DNA of 46,261 bases from JAVKDP01 sp040222185 (GTDB lineage Bacteria; Bacteroidota; Rhodothermia; Balneolales; Balneolaceae), in assembly GCA_040222185.1 (NCBI GenBank), contig JAVKDP010000052.1:1-46261 (forward strand), in the 5' to 3' direction. Position numbers and translations under genes: made by a program. The notes under the pieces are model-generated. The model saw only the letters and a list, made by a program, of their open reading frames with translations. It was not told the origin of the DNA and made no database searches. Shown here one piece after another: positions 8,819 to 17,222 of the stretch (the first letter of the stretch is position 1; every line of letters starts with the position of its first letter).

Positions 8819-10591
8819 ATGAGATACGGCAAGCAATTTTTTTTCATTATAATAGTAACCGTATTAATCTCTTGTACTCCGGAGCCTAAAACCAAAGAGT
8901 ATTATGCTCCGGAATGGGCAAACGGTATCGTTTGGTACCAGATATTTCCCGAACGCTTCAGGGATGGAGACACGACAAACCAGCCGAATAGAGAAAGAGC
9001 CAGGGGGCCTGAAGGTTGGGCTCCTACTTCCTGGACTCAGGATTGGTACTCTCGCGATGATTGGGAGGTAAACTATTCTGATGACTTTTATTCCATTGTG
9101 AGGGAACGCAGGTATGGCGGAGATCTCCAGGGAGTGATAGATAAGCTCGATTACCTAAAAGAGCTTGGAATAGGAGGTATTTATTTCAATCCTGTTTTTG
9201 ATGCGCAATCCATGCATAAATATGATGCTTCTTATTACCACCATATTGATCGGAACTTTGGCTCGGATCCTATTGGAGATGTGCAGAAGTTTGAAGAGGA
9301 AGATCCAGGTGATTCATCAACATGGGAATGGACAGAAGGAGATAAATTATTCCTGAAACTAATTGAAGAAGCTCACAAAAGAGGTATGAAAGTGGTGGTT
9401 GACGGGGTATTTAACCACACGGGAACAGAATTTTGGGCATTCGAGGATTTAGTTGCTAACCAGGAAAAGTCAGCATACAAAGATTGGTATATCGTAACTC
9501 AATTCGACGATCCGAACACTGAAGAAAATGAATTTGACTACGAAGGATGGTGGGGATTTAAAGGTCTTCCGGTATTTAGAGAAGTTGATGAAAACCTCTA
9601 TGAACCAATAAAGGAACATGTATTTGAAGTTACCAGGCGGTGGATGGACCCGAATGGAGATGGAAACCCTGAAGATGGTGTAGATGGATGGCGACTAGAT
9701 GTTGCAGAAGAAGTAGGGGATAACTTTTGGATCGAATGGCACTCACTGGTTCGTGAAATAAATCCGGAAGCCATTACTGTTGCTGAAATCTGGACAGAAA
9801 ATGCAAAGCATTACATAAATGCTGATATGTTTACTACGGTAATGAATTATCGTTTTGCATACGCAGCAAAGGACTACTTTATAGATCAACGGATTACAAT
9901 TGATGAGTTTAAATCTCGGTTGGATCAAGTTGCATCAGATTATCCCGAAGAAGGGTTAGATGTACTCCAAAACTTGATGGACAGCCATGATACTCCCCGT
10001 ATAGCTTCTATGATAGTAAGTCCTGGTAGAGAATATGACAGAGACGCCCACCCTAGAGAGGGATATGGAGTTCGTAAGCCAAATGCTTCAGAAAGAGATG
10101 TTCAAAAGCTGGTTTCCATCTTCCAGTATACCTGGAAAGGTGCGCCTATGATATATTATGGTACGGAATCAGGAATGTGGGGAGCAGATGATCCTGATGA
10201 TAGAAAGCCAATGGTTTGGGATGATTTAGAATATGAGGATGAATCAGACCATCCGTTTGGAGAAAGTAGAGCTGCAGATTCAAATAACTTCGATTCGGAG
10301 CTCCATGCTTTCTATACCTCACTTGCGAAAATTCGCAATATGTATCCATCTATACAAAATGGAGGGGCAGAGTTTATTGAACTAGATGGAGAAAACCAGT
10401 TTGTTGTATTCAAAAGATTTTCTGAAGAAGAGGCTACCATCTATGTGGCTTTAAACCGATCAGAGGCTATACAATCATTTAGTATAGATGGGTGTACAAG
10501 TACTGATCTCATTACCGGTGAAACTATTAGCAATTCAGAAATAGCAGTTCCACCTGTTTCAGGTAGAATCCTCAAAGCTGAGTGTAATTAA
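8819..10591 (+). CDS. GH13 alpha-amylase/cyclomaltodextrinase-like lipoprotein
   Basis: A 590-residue protein with a lipobox near residue 19 (VLISCTPEP) and a GH13 barrel starting immediately (NGIVWYQIFPERFRDGD). The catalytic regions are VVVDGVFNHTG near 191, DGWRLDVAEEVG near 289 with the nucleophile Asp, TVAEIW near 320 with the acid/base Glu, and LMDSHDTPR near 385. The MHKYDASYYHHID and GADDPDDRKPMVW segments are characteristic of neopullulanase and cyclomaltodextrinase relatives. It lacks the usual N-terminal beta domain of cytoplasmic cyclomaltodextrinases, and its lipoprotein signal puts it outside the cytoplasm. A purine-rich RBS (AAAAAGGAGAAAGAG) precedes the ATG. It is the last gene of the glucan cluster. 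Confidence 0.88.
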   Translation: MRYGKQFFFIIIVTVLISCTPEPKTKEYYAPEWANGIVWYQIFPERFRDGDTTNQPNRERARGPEGWAPTSWTQDWYSRDDWEVNYSDDFYSIVRERRYGGDLQGVIDKLDYLKELGIGGIYFNPVFDAQSMHKYDASYYHHIDRNFGSDPIGDVQKFEEEDPGDSSTWEWTEGDKLFLKLIEEAHKRGMKVVVDGVFNHTGTEFWAFEDLVANQEKSAYKDWYIVTQFDDPNTEENEFDYEGWWGFKGLPVFREVDENLYEPIKEHVFEVTRRWMDPNGDGNPEDGVDGWRLDVAEEVGDNFWIEWHSLVREINPEAITVAEIWTENAKHYINADMFTTVMNYRFAYAAKDYFIDQRITIDEFKSRLDQVASDYPEEGLDVLQNLMDSHDTPRIASMIVSPGREYDRDAHPREGYGVRKPNASERDVQKLVSIFQYTWKGAPMIYYGTESGMWGADDPDDRKPMVWDDLEYEDESDHPFGESRAADSNNFDSELHAFYTSLAKIRNMYPSIQNGGAEFIELDGENQFVVFKRFSEEEATIYVALNRSEAIQSFSIDGCTSTDLITGETISNSEIAVPPVSGRILKAECN

Positions 10592-10614
10592 ACATTGAAA
10601 TAGTTGATCATCAT

Positions 10615-10639
10615 GAGCTAAATATTCTTAATTTAGCTC
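10615..10639 (+). other. Perfect 9-bp hairpin directly before the start codon of the thioredoxin-fold gene
   Basis: GAGCTAAAT (10615-10623) and ATTTAGCTC (10631-10639) form a perfect stem around a 7-base loop. The right arm ends one base before the ATG at 10641, where a ribosome binding site would lie. No U-tract follows, so a simple terminator is unlikely, although an end of the glucan operon here would make sense. It could mask translation initiation or act as a processing or operator site. Confidence 0.45.
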
Positions 10640-10640
10640 C

Positions 10641-11153
10641 ATGAAATTAGATCAAAAATTCTTTGTCCCTTTTATGGCTGTTTGCGCAGTTGTATCGATG
10701 CTATTTATTGTAATCTCATCTTTCAATTTTAAGCATCAACAAGAAAAAGATTTCGCGGAGTATACCAGGAACAACAAAGAACTCTTAACACAGAGTCACC
10801 CATATGTTGGAAAGAGTGATAGTTTAACACTGGGTGAACTAACGGGTTCACCTACAGTTGTGTTTTTTTGGGCGTCGTGGTCAGACAAATCCACTGAGAT
10901 CATGGAGGAGTTTGATGAATTCAAATCTACACACCCAGGTATAAACATTGTAGCTGCTGTTGTTAAAGATGCCACAGAAGAGGTTGAAAGTATTTTGCCT
11001 GAACACAATTTTATCTATATAGACGGGACCATACTTTTCAATACAATCAGAGTTCCGGGCATACCAAGTTACTTATTGCTTGATGATGAAGGTAGCCTGG
11101 TAAGTACACATGTGGGATATAAAAAAGGTCAGGTCTTAGAATATCTGCAATAG
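10641..11153 (+). CDS. Membrane-anchored TlpA/thioredoxin-fold protein lacking the CxxC active site
   Basis: A 170-residue protein with one N-terminal membrane segment (about residues 8-28) and a TlpA/AhpC-like thioredoxin domain facing the periplasm. The hallmark strand and helix start are present (SPTVVFFWASW, then a long helix), and the GIPSYLLLDDEG segment holds the cis-proline loop. However, the usual WCxxC is WSDKS at residues 80-84: both catalytic cysteines are serines. The only Cys visible is in the membrane segment. A disulfide-exchange activity is therefore not expected; a binding or scaffold role is more likely. The gene lies 5 bases before pabC, so it is probably in the same transcript, although no functional link to folate is apparent. 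Confidence 0.82.
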   Translation: MKLDQKFFVPFMAVCAVVSMLFIVISSFNFKHQQEKDFAEYTRNNKELLTQSHPYVGKSDSLTLGELTGSPTVVFFWASWSDKSTEIMEEFDEFKSTHPGINIVAAVVKDATEEVESILPEHNFIYIDGTILFNTIRVPGIPSYLLLDDEGSLVSTHVGYKKGQVLEYLQ

Positions 11154-11158
11154 CTTAT

Positions 11159-12007
11159 ATGTCAGATTTAATCATATACAATGGAACCCTTATTTCAAGA
11201 GACGAACTTCCGTTATCTCATGAAAATAGAGGAATGATGTATGGAGATGGTTTTTTTGATACTCTAAGATCTTATAGTGGTAGGTTTTTACATCTCGAAG
11301 AGCATTTCACCAGGATACTGAAAACGGCTGGATATTTAGGCATTAATGTTCATTTTGAATTTGAAGACTTCAAATTTAAACTTATCGAACTGCTTGAAGC
11401 ATCGAATCTTAGAGAAACAGACGCACTTGTGAGGGTTCAATGCTGGAGAGATGGAAGCAGGGGGTATTCTACCGGATCCAAAGAAGCAAATTGGGTTACT
11501 TCCAGTGAGTTATTAAGCATCTCTAAGGACAGTATTAGTCTTTCTTCAGTAAATACCAGAGCTATACCATCTAAGGCTTTAGAAAGGAAATTTAAGCTAT
11601 CTAACGGGCTTAATTATATAGTTGCAGCACGAGAAGCAACTGAATCGGGTTCTGATGATGCTTTGATGTACACTATTGATGACAAGGTAAGTGAAACTAC
11701 CATATCCAATATCTTTTGGGTCAAAGGGAATCAGGTATATACACCATCAGCAGATTGTGACTTACTTCCTGGAATTACGCGAAATATTATTATCGGAATA
11801 GTCAATGAGTCGGAAGGTCTGGATCTTTTGGAAGGTAATTTCACGAAAGAAAATATTATGGACTCTGAAGCGATTTTTTGTACGAATTCATTGCGGGAAA
11901 TTAGGGCGGTACACCTGTTGGATGGAAAGAGTTTTGAAACGAATCACCCCATCTTGACTACGCTAAAAGACAGTTTTTCTTCCTATAAGCTTCGGGAACT
12001 AAAGTAA
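11159..12007 (+). CDS. pabC: Aminotransferase class IV, probable 4-amino-4-deoxychorismate lyase
   Basis: A 282-residue fold-type IV PLP enzyme. The N-terminus has the family pattern YNGTLISRDELPLSHENRG followed by GDGFFDTLR; the likely PLP lysine is Lys146 in KFKLSNGLNY, and the conserved SETTISNIFWV segment follows near 187. The LLPGITRNIII motif near 208 matches the PLP phosphate-binding loop. The family includes branched-chain aminotransferases, D-amino acid aminotransferases and PabC. The PabC reading rests mainly on context: the stop overlaps the start of folC (TAATG), and both belong to folate synthesis (aminodeoxychorismate to p-aminobenzoate, then dihydrofolate). A D-amino acid aminotransferase is the main alternative. 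Confidence 0.8.
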   Translation: MSDLIIYNGTLISRDELPLSHENRGMMYGDGFFDTLRSYSGRFLHLEEHFTRILKTAGYLGINVHFEFEDFKFKLIELLEASNLRETDALVRVQCWRDGSRGYSTGSKEANWVTSSELLSISKDSISLSSVNTRAIPSKALERKFKLSNGLNYIVAAREATESGSDDALMYTIDDKVSETTISNIFWVKGNQVYTPSADCDLLPGITRNIIIGIVNESEGLDLLEGNFTKENIMDSEAIFCTNSLREIRAVHLLDGKSFETNHPILTTLKDSFSSYKLRELK

Positions 12008-13248
12008 TGTCTTTATTCAGGACAATTGAAGATGTATGGGAGTACCTGGATTCAATCCCCATGTTCCAAAAAACGGGAACCTCAGCTTCTAATTTTGGAT
12101 TAAAGAACATCCAGGAGTTTTGCGATCAAATCGGAAACCCGGAAAAGGATTTTAAGAGTATTCATGTAGCCGGTACAAACGGAAAAGGTACAACCTGTAA
12201 TTTGCTGGAAGCTGTTTACCAAAATGCGGGTTATAAAACGGGGATGTTTACCTCACCTCATTTATTAAAGTATAATGAAAGAGTCAGGATAAACGGGTCG
12301 GATGTATCAGATGAACTAATTCTGAAGTTTTTTCAGACTACAGAAAAGGAGTTAGCGGCCGTTCGTCTTACTTTTTTTGAGATAAGTACTGCACTGGCCT
12401 TTTGGGTGTTTTCAAAAGAAAAAGTGGATATTGCTATCGTCGAAACCGGACTTGGTGGTAGGCTCGACTCAACCAATATCATCAATCCGGAGCTATCAGT
12501 AATTACAAGCATTGGAATAGATCATGCTGAAATACTAGGTGATTCAAAAGAGGAGATTGCCCGGGAAAAAGCAGGGATTATTAAATCAAACACTCCGGTT
12601 GTAATCGGGAATGTATCCGGGAATGAATGTTTAGTTCTACTAGATAAAGCCAGGGAAATGAATAGTAAAGTGGTTCTGGTGTCTAATGGAAATCCATATT
12701 TTGAAAATGGGGTTGTACTTTTTCCTGGTACTAATGAACAGTTTAAAACACATCTTATTGAACCTGTAAATGCCTGGAACATTGCTTCGGTAAAGGCCAT
12801 TATTGAGTTTATGCAGGAGCAATACCCGGTTTCGGTCCACGCTCAAAAAGAAGCTATTGAGAATTTCAAAGGCCTGGCGGCACGGTTCGAAAAACTGGTT
12901 CCAACATTGAATTGGTATTTTAGTGGAGCGCATAATAAGCAGGCCATAGACTCATTATTAGAGACAGTACGCTCTTTCACTCGAGGAAAAAAAATACTGA
13001 TTTTCACATTGATGAAGGATAAAGTGAATTCAAGCATCTTAGAAGGGTTATCAGAGTTCGACAAAATTTATTTTTTTGAACAGGGCGGAGAAAGAGGGGC
13101 TAAAAAAGCAGACATAGATAGATATTTGTCCGTTCAACAAATCAACAATAAGAACCAACAAAAGATTTTAAACGAATTAAAGACAGAGTTAGTAATTTTT
13201 ACAGGAAGTTTTTACTTTTACTCCACAGTAAAGCGTTGGTTGAATTAA
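12007..13248 (+). CDS. folC: Dihydrofolate synthase / folylpolyglutamate synthase
   Basis: A 413-residue Mur-ligase-family enzyme that adds glutamate to dihydropteroate and then to folates, using ATP, in the cytoplasm. The P-loop VAGTNGKGTTCNLLEAV is near residue 54, the FTSPHLLKYNERVRING motif follows, and the signature VETGLGGRLDSTN and TSIGIDHAEILG lie in the central domain with EKAGIIK after it. The C-terminal domain (LAARFEKL to the end) has the AHNKQAI element equivalent to the family AHNP motif. Length is normal. It starts inside the pabC stop codon, so the two are probably translated together. Confidence 0.93.
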   Translation: MSLFRTIEDVWEYLDSIPMFQKTGTSASNFGLKNIQEFCDQIGNPEKDFKSIHVAGTNGKGTTCNLLEAVYQNAGYKTGMFTSPHLLKYNERVRINGSDVSDELILKFFQTTEKELAAVRLTFFEISTALAFWVFSKEKVDIAIVETGLGGRLDSTNIINPELSVITSIGIDHAEILGDSKEEIAREKAGIIKSNTPVVIGNVSGNECLVLLDKAREMNSKVVLVSNGNPYFENGVVLFPGTNEQFKTHLIEPVNAWNIASVKAIIEFMQEQYPVSVHAQKEAIENFKGLAARFEKLVPTLNWYFSGAHNKQAIDSLLETVRSFTRGKKILIFTLMKDKVNSSILEGLSEFDKIYFFEQGGERGAKKADIDRYLSVQQINNKNQQKILNELKTELVIFTGSFYFYSTVKRWLN

Positions 13249-13350
13249 ATGAAACGAAAAACCAACAGCTATTTTACCCTTACCTGATTGAGTACTCATT
13301 TTAATTATCAAAAAAGATGGTTTGTTTACTCACCCCTAATTCAGTAAGAA

Positions 13351-13358
13351 TAATTTTG
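13351..13358 (+). promoter_or_regulatory. Possible Bacteroidota-type -7 element upstream of rho
   Basis: TAATTTTG matches the Bacteroidota -7 consensus TAnnTTTG and lies 18 bases before the rho ATG. I do not see a convincing -33 TTTG at the usual distance (the nearest is at 13321-13324, slightly too far), so this is tentative. Confidence 0.25.
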
Positions 13359-13376
13359 CAATAGCACCAATTTTAT

Positions 13377-15047
13377 ATGTCAGATAATCAGACAGACAGT
13401 ATTTCGGCTGGGGAGCTGGAATCCTTAAATTCAAAAAAACTTAGCGAACTTCAATCCATTGCTAAATCAGTTGGAGTTAAACGGGTTACAGGCGTTAAGA
13501 AACAAGATCTTATTGACCAGATTAAACAAAGCTCTGGTCAGGCTACACTTGAAATTCCTCCGAGAGAGAGTACCAGAGTTAGAAAGCCAAGGATTAAGAA
13601 AGAAATGGTACAGGTTCCAATTCCCGAACCAGAAGTACACGAACATGCGGAACCTGTGAGGGAGGTAGAGCCAGCTGAGATCAAAGTAAAGCTGAAAGAG
13701 CCTGTTCAAGAAACCAGCCAGAAAGAATCTGAGATGGTGAGTTATGGTGATCATTCTCATATCGTTTCATATAAGAAGAAAGAAGAAGAGAAGAAGCCGA
13801 ACCCAAAAAAGAACAACAAGAATAACAATCGACGGAATCAGAACAATCGAAAGCACCATGAGCATGAGCAGCTTCCGGTATCTGACGCTCCTACTTTAAA
13901 AGAACGCCTTGAAGAAATAGAGCCGAAATTAGGTCCATACCTGGTTAATGAAGGTACTCTTGAAATTCTACCAGATGGTTATGGTTTTCTTCGTTCTTTG
14001 AATTATAACTACAAAGCCAGTCCTGATGATATTTATGTATCACCTTCTCAAATTAAGAGATTCAGATTACGTCAGGGTGATTGTGTAATTGGTATTATTC
14101 GTCCTCCAAAAGTAGGAGAGAGATATTTTGCACTACTTAGGGTTGAAGGTGTAAACGGGCGTATTCCAACCGATATGGATGACAGGGGGGAGTTTGATGA
14201 TTTACTTCCAATCCATCCTGATAAAAGATTTAAATTGGAATATTTGCCAAATGAATATTCAACGCGGTTTATTGACTTGTTTGCGCCATTAGGAAAAGGG
14301 CAGAGAGGCCTTATAGTAGCACAGCCTAAGACAGGGAAGACCACTATTCTCCGTAATATCGCGAATGCGGTAGCAACCAATCATCCTGAGACAAAAATTC
14401 TGATTCTTCTTATTGATGAACGTCCGGAAGAAGTAACAGAAATGGAACGTAGCGTAAAAAGCGCAGAAGTTGCGGCGTCAACCTTTGATGAAAAACCAGA
14501 AAATCATATTGGGCTTTGCGAGATAGTATTCGAGAAAGCTAAACGTCTTGTAGAAAGCGGGCATGATGTACTTCTGCTTCTAGATTCTATTACAAGGCTT
14601 GCACGAGCATATAATGTTGGTGCAAACAATAAAGGACGCACTATGACTGGTGGTGTGGACTCTGAAGCTTTAAAGATTCCTCGTCAACTGTTTAGTTCAG
14701 CAAGAAATCTTGAACACGGGGGTTCATTAACAATTATAGCTACAGCTTTAGTTGAGACAGGTTCCAGGATGGATGATGTGATCTTTGAAGAATTCAAGGG
14801 TACAGGTAACATGGAAATTGTGCTGGATCGCAGAATTTCAGAGCGTCGTATCTATCCGGCTATCGATATTTTCAAGAGTGGAACCCGTCGTGAAGAGCTA
14901 CTTGTCTCAGAGGCAGAGCGAGAAAAAGTAGTATTACTTCGACGATACCTCACCAATATGAATTCTTTCGAAGCAGCAGAATTCCTGATTGATAAGGTTA
15001 AAGGAACCAAGAATAACGAGGAATTCCTTATTTCAATGAATAAGTAA
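13377..15047 (+). CDS. rho: Transcription termination factor Rho
   Basis: A 556-residue hexameric RNA helicase. The domain order is: a Rho_N/SAP-like segment about 10-50 (LNSKKLSELQSIAKSVGV), a charged low-complexity stretch about 60-165 rich in E, K, N, R and H, the cold-shock-like RNA-binding domain about 185-260 (GTLEILPDGYGFLRS), then the RecA-like ATPase. The Walker A is in IVAQPKTGKTTILR near 315; LILLIDERPEEVTEM, LLLLDSITRLARAYN and the Q/R-loop TMTGGVDSEAL are all present. E. coli Rho is about 420 residues, so the extra length is the N-terminal insertion. Such insertions are known in Bacteroidota and Actinobacteria, where they affect RNA binding. A 128-base leader separates it from folC, so it probably has its own promoter. 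Confidence 0.96.
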   Translation: MSDNQTDSISAGELESLNSKKLSELQSIAKSVGVKRVTGVKKQDLIDQIKQSSGQATLEIPPRESTRVRKPRIKKEMVQVPIPEPEVHEHAEPVREVEPAEIKVKLKEPVQETSQKESEMVSYGDHSHIVSYKKKEEEKKPNPKKNNKNNNRRNQNNRKHHEHEQLPVSDAPTLKERLEEIEPKLGPYLVNEGTLEILPDGYGFLRSLNYNYKASPDDIYVSPSQIKRFRLRQGDCVIGIIRPPKVGERYFALLRVEGVNGRIPTDMDDRGEFDDLLPIHPDKRFKLEYLPNEYSTRFIDLFAPLGKGQRGLIVAQPKTGKTTILRNIANAVATNHPETKILILLIDERPEEVTEMERSVKSAEVAASTFDEKPENHIGLCEIVFEKAKRLVESGHDVLLLLDSITRLARAYNVGANNKGRTMTGGVDSEALKIPRQLFSSARNLEHGGSLTIIATALVETGSRMDDVIFEEFKGTGNMEIVLDRRISERRIYPAIDIFKSGTRREELLVSEAEREKVVLLRRYLTNMNSFEAAEFLIDKVKGTKNNEEFLISMNK

Positions 15048-15052
15048 TTTTT

Positions 15053-15089
15053 AAAGGCCTCTCCTTAAGGATTGGCCTTTATTTCTTTA
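15053..15089. terminator. Rho-independent terminator shared by rho and the convergent lipoprotein gene
   Basis: AAAGGCC (15053-15059) pairs with GGCCTTT (15074-15080), followed by the T-rich ATTTCTTTAT on the + strand. The stop codon of the convergent gene (15065-15067) lies in the loop, and the A-rich left flank would serve as a U-tract in the other direction. It likely ends both transcripts. Confidence 0.75.
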
Positions 15090-16093
15090 TATCGGATTAT
15101 CCCATTCCCCTGGTTGATAAAAGTAATTCCATCTTCACCTTTGTGTATTCCCGGAGAGGTTCTCCAGTTATGCAAAAAGGCTATATCAGTTTTTTGATAT
15201 GAAGTTGCTGTCTTCCTATATACACTGATAGTCATACCCTGGGCAACAAATATATTACCTGAGGCATCAACACTTATTGTGCCTCCTTCAACTCTATTAT
15301 GGTAACGATTTATGTTATCAATTTTCTCTTCGCGAAAATTACCACTCTTATTTTCGGTAAAAACTCTGATACCCTTTCCATCCAGTAGATAAATCTTTCC
15401 TTCTTCGTCGATATCAAGACTGGCTTTGTCGTACCATCCATCAGTTTTTGAAATCTCAATTTCATTATAGCCGGCGCCTCTTTTCTTATACATCCGAAAA
15501 CTTCTACCGTCAATTACAAACACATTCCCATTAGAATCGACTTTGATGTCAGGACCTTCCCGCCATCCGTCAGTTTTACCGATCTTGGTTTCTTTGTAGG
15601 TGCCGTTGCTGTTAGGAGAGAATTTTCGAACTCCTTTTCCATCAATAGAGTATATGTTGCCATTATTGTCGATATCAATACTAGCTCCATCTCTCCAGCC
15701 ATCTGTATTTCCGATTTTAATCTCGGTGTAGGTATTGTTTACTTTCCTGAACTCACGAAGACCATTCCCGTCAATCAGAAAGATATTTTCATTTTGATCT
15801 ACTACTATATCTGGAATCTCTCTCCAGCCGTCTGATTTTCCTATAGTTTTTTCGATATAAGTATGACCTTCAGTAGGAGTAAAAGATCTTAATCCTTTTC
15901 CATCAACAGTATAAATTACACCTGATGGGCTTATGTCAAGGCTGGTTCCATCTCTCCAACCATCGGTTGGTGCTATTTTTGAGGCTTCAAATTGGTCTTC
16001 CGCATAATACTCTTTCATGGCTTGAGGAAATAAAGCGCAGTTGGAGAGTAGAACTAAAAAGAATAGTAGTAGTGGGGTAGATTTTAAAGTCAT
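15065..16093 (-). CDS. Seven-repeat propeller-like lipoprotein of unknown function
   Basis: A 342-residue exported protein: hydrophobic N-terminus with a Cys at residue 19 in LLSNC. The lipobox is imperfect because Asn precedes the Cys, so it may be lipidated or simply secreted. From residue 43 to the end it consists of seven tandem repeats of about 43 residues. The repeat pattern is TDGW-R-(D/E)-x4-(L/I)DI-x3-G-x-IY-x2-DGKG-x-R-x-F, then a polar loop and Y-x-E-x2-IGK. Repeats 1, 3 and 5 share the DGxSLDI form; repeats 2 and 4 share the xPDIxVD form; repeats 6 and 7 are more diverged. Seven four-stranded repeats strongly suggest a seven-bladed beta-propeller of NHL/SMP-30-like type. The specific family is not recognised. 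The gene is alone between a terminator and a hairpin leader. Confidence 0.75.
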   Translation of the reverse strand: MTLKSTPLLLFFLVLLSNCALFPQAMKEYYAEDQFEASKIAPTDGWRDGTSLDISPSGVIYTVDGKGLRSFTPTEGHTYIEKTIGKSDGWREIPDIVVDQNENIFLIDGNGLREFRKVNNTYTEIKIGNTDGWRDGASIDIDNNGNIYSIDGKGVRKFSPNSNGTYKETKIGKTDGWREGPDIKVDSNGNVFVIDGRSFRMYKKRGAGYNEIEISKTDGWYDKASLDIDEEGKIYLLDGKGIRVFTENKSGNFREEKIDNINRYHNRVEGGTISVDASGNIFVAQGMTISVYRKTATSYQKTDIAFLHNWRTSPGIHKGEDGITFINQGNGIIRYKEIKANP

Positions 16094-16094
16094 G

Positions 16095-16139
16095 GCTCGT
16101 AGGGTTAAGGTGTTGTTTAATTTACCTTAAGAAACGAGC
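16095..16139 (-). promoter_or_regulatory. Two-tier hairpin in the 5' leader of the propeller lipoprotein gene
   Basis: On the minus strand, GCTCGT (16139-16134) pairs with ACGAGC (16100-16095), and inside it TTAAGGT (16130-16124) pairs with ACCTTAA (16111-16105) around a 12-base loop. The structure ends one base before the ATG, where a ribosome would bind. Read on the + strand it is followed by ATTTTATTTTT and would look like a terminator, but no + strand gene needs one here. Confidence 0.45.
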
Positions 16140-16200
16140 ATTTTATTTTTATAAAAATGACATGAAAATGTTAAACAGAACAGTAAACTACTGGGCGACA

Positions 16201-17106
16201 CTAATTTGTTAAGCCCGGAGAAGTTAAAAGCGATTTTCTATAAGGACTATTTTCAAGGACATACCTCATTCGTGAGACCTGGTCGTTTGTAAATATATTC
16301 ATAGTCTTATCTTTAGCATAATCCATGTAGTTTCCAGTCATAGCAGCTTCTCCACAAGTAGGATTAACGGCTTTATCTACTGCTGGTGTATCATCACAGA
16401 AATCGTTCGTAGCACACTTTCCAGTGCCCCAGGGATGTAACACGCCTAGATAGTGCCCGATTTCATGAGTAAGGGTTCTGCCAAGATTATAATCAGACGG
16501 GATAGAAGATTCGCCAAAATGAGCGGCATTTATCGATATACCTTCACGGGATTCAGGTTCTCCTTTCAGGAAGTAATCAGAACCTGGTAAATCTGTTTTA
16601 GGCCCGGTTGCTTGTCCCAAAATAAGTCCTACAAGATTATCAGCAAAAGGCTCAGTCCACACATTTAAATAGTGTTCAGGGTTCCAATAGCTTAAAGAAG
16701 CCATATATTCGAAATTATGGAATTGAATAGGTTTTCCACTTTCTAACACATCGATACGAACAATACCGTTAGTTTTATTTCCTTCAGGGTCTTTTTTAGC
16801 TAATATGAATTCTATTTGTGCATCAGCTCCATCAGGGTGATTATTAAAACCTCTTGTATTTTCTTTTCTTCGGAAATCTTCATTAATAACCCTTATTTGG
16901 CTTTCTATTTGTTCATCAGATAGATTGGTGCCTTCACCAATGGGTTCTCCCAAATGAAGAACATGAACTACTATTGGGATGGTATATATTTCAGATATTG
17001 GTTTTTCATCTGGTATTTCAGGAGAAGTTGTATTTTCAGATTTACAGGCCAGGAAGACCAGAATAAAACTTAACAGTGTTATTTTTAGGGATTCTCTTTT
17101 ATTCAT
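16201..17106 (-). CDS. M43-family zinc metalloprotease lipoprotein (pappalysin/cytophagalysin type)
   Basis: A 301-residue protein when started at the ATG at 17106. This start gives a clean lipoprotein signal (LLSFILVFLACKS), whereas an upstream ATG at 17169 would add 21 polar residues before it. The zinc site is HEIGHYLGVLH (His214, Glu215, His218, His224), followed by the M43 pattern of a Cys-containing loop (KCATNDFCDDTPAV) and the Met-turn GNYMDYA. The front part IPIVVHVLHLG and SDEQIESQIRVINEDFRR is the usual start of the M43 catalytic domain. The enzyme should act outside the cytoplasm on proteins. No sorting domain or extra module follows, so it is a minimal member. Confidence 0.9.
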   Translation of the reverse strand: MNKRESLKITLLSFILVFLACKSENTTSPEIPDEKPISEIYTIPIVVHVLHLGEPIGEGTNLSDEQIESQIRVINEDFRRKENTRGFNNHPDGADAQIEFILAKKDPEGNKTNGIVRIDVLESGKPIQFHNFEYMASLSYWNPEHYLNVWTEPFADNLVGLILGQATGPKTDLPGSDYFLKGEPESREGISINAAHFGESSIPSDYNLGRTLTHEIGHYLGVLHPWGTGKCATNDFCDDTPAVDKAVNPTCGEAAMTGNYMDYAKDKTMNIFTNDQVSRMRYVLENSPYRKSLLTSPGLTN

Positions 17107-17222
17107 CTCTTTATTTCTTATTGAATAGTTGTCATGTTTTGACTTCAATAAATTAGAGAGTTGTATCACAAAGTATAAATAGACAATAGGTGAACAGTTT
17201 ATAAAAACTAATACAAAAAGGT

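Noticed and set aside
15100..16000. Repeated DNA blocks that look like a tandem repeat or CRISPR-like array
   Set aside because: The blocks are in frame, about 130 bases apart, diverged at third positions, and encode the propeller repeats of one protein; there are no constant repeats with unique spacers.
16095..16139. Terminator on the + strand
   Set aside because: It is followed by a T-rich run on the + strand, but rho already has a terminator at 15053 and no + strand gene lies between.
17107..17169. Upstream start of the M43 protease
   Set aside because: It would put 21 polar residues before an otherwise clean lipoprotein signal, so the internal ATG at 17106 is preferred.
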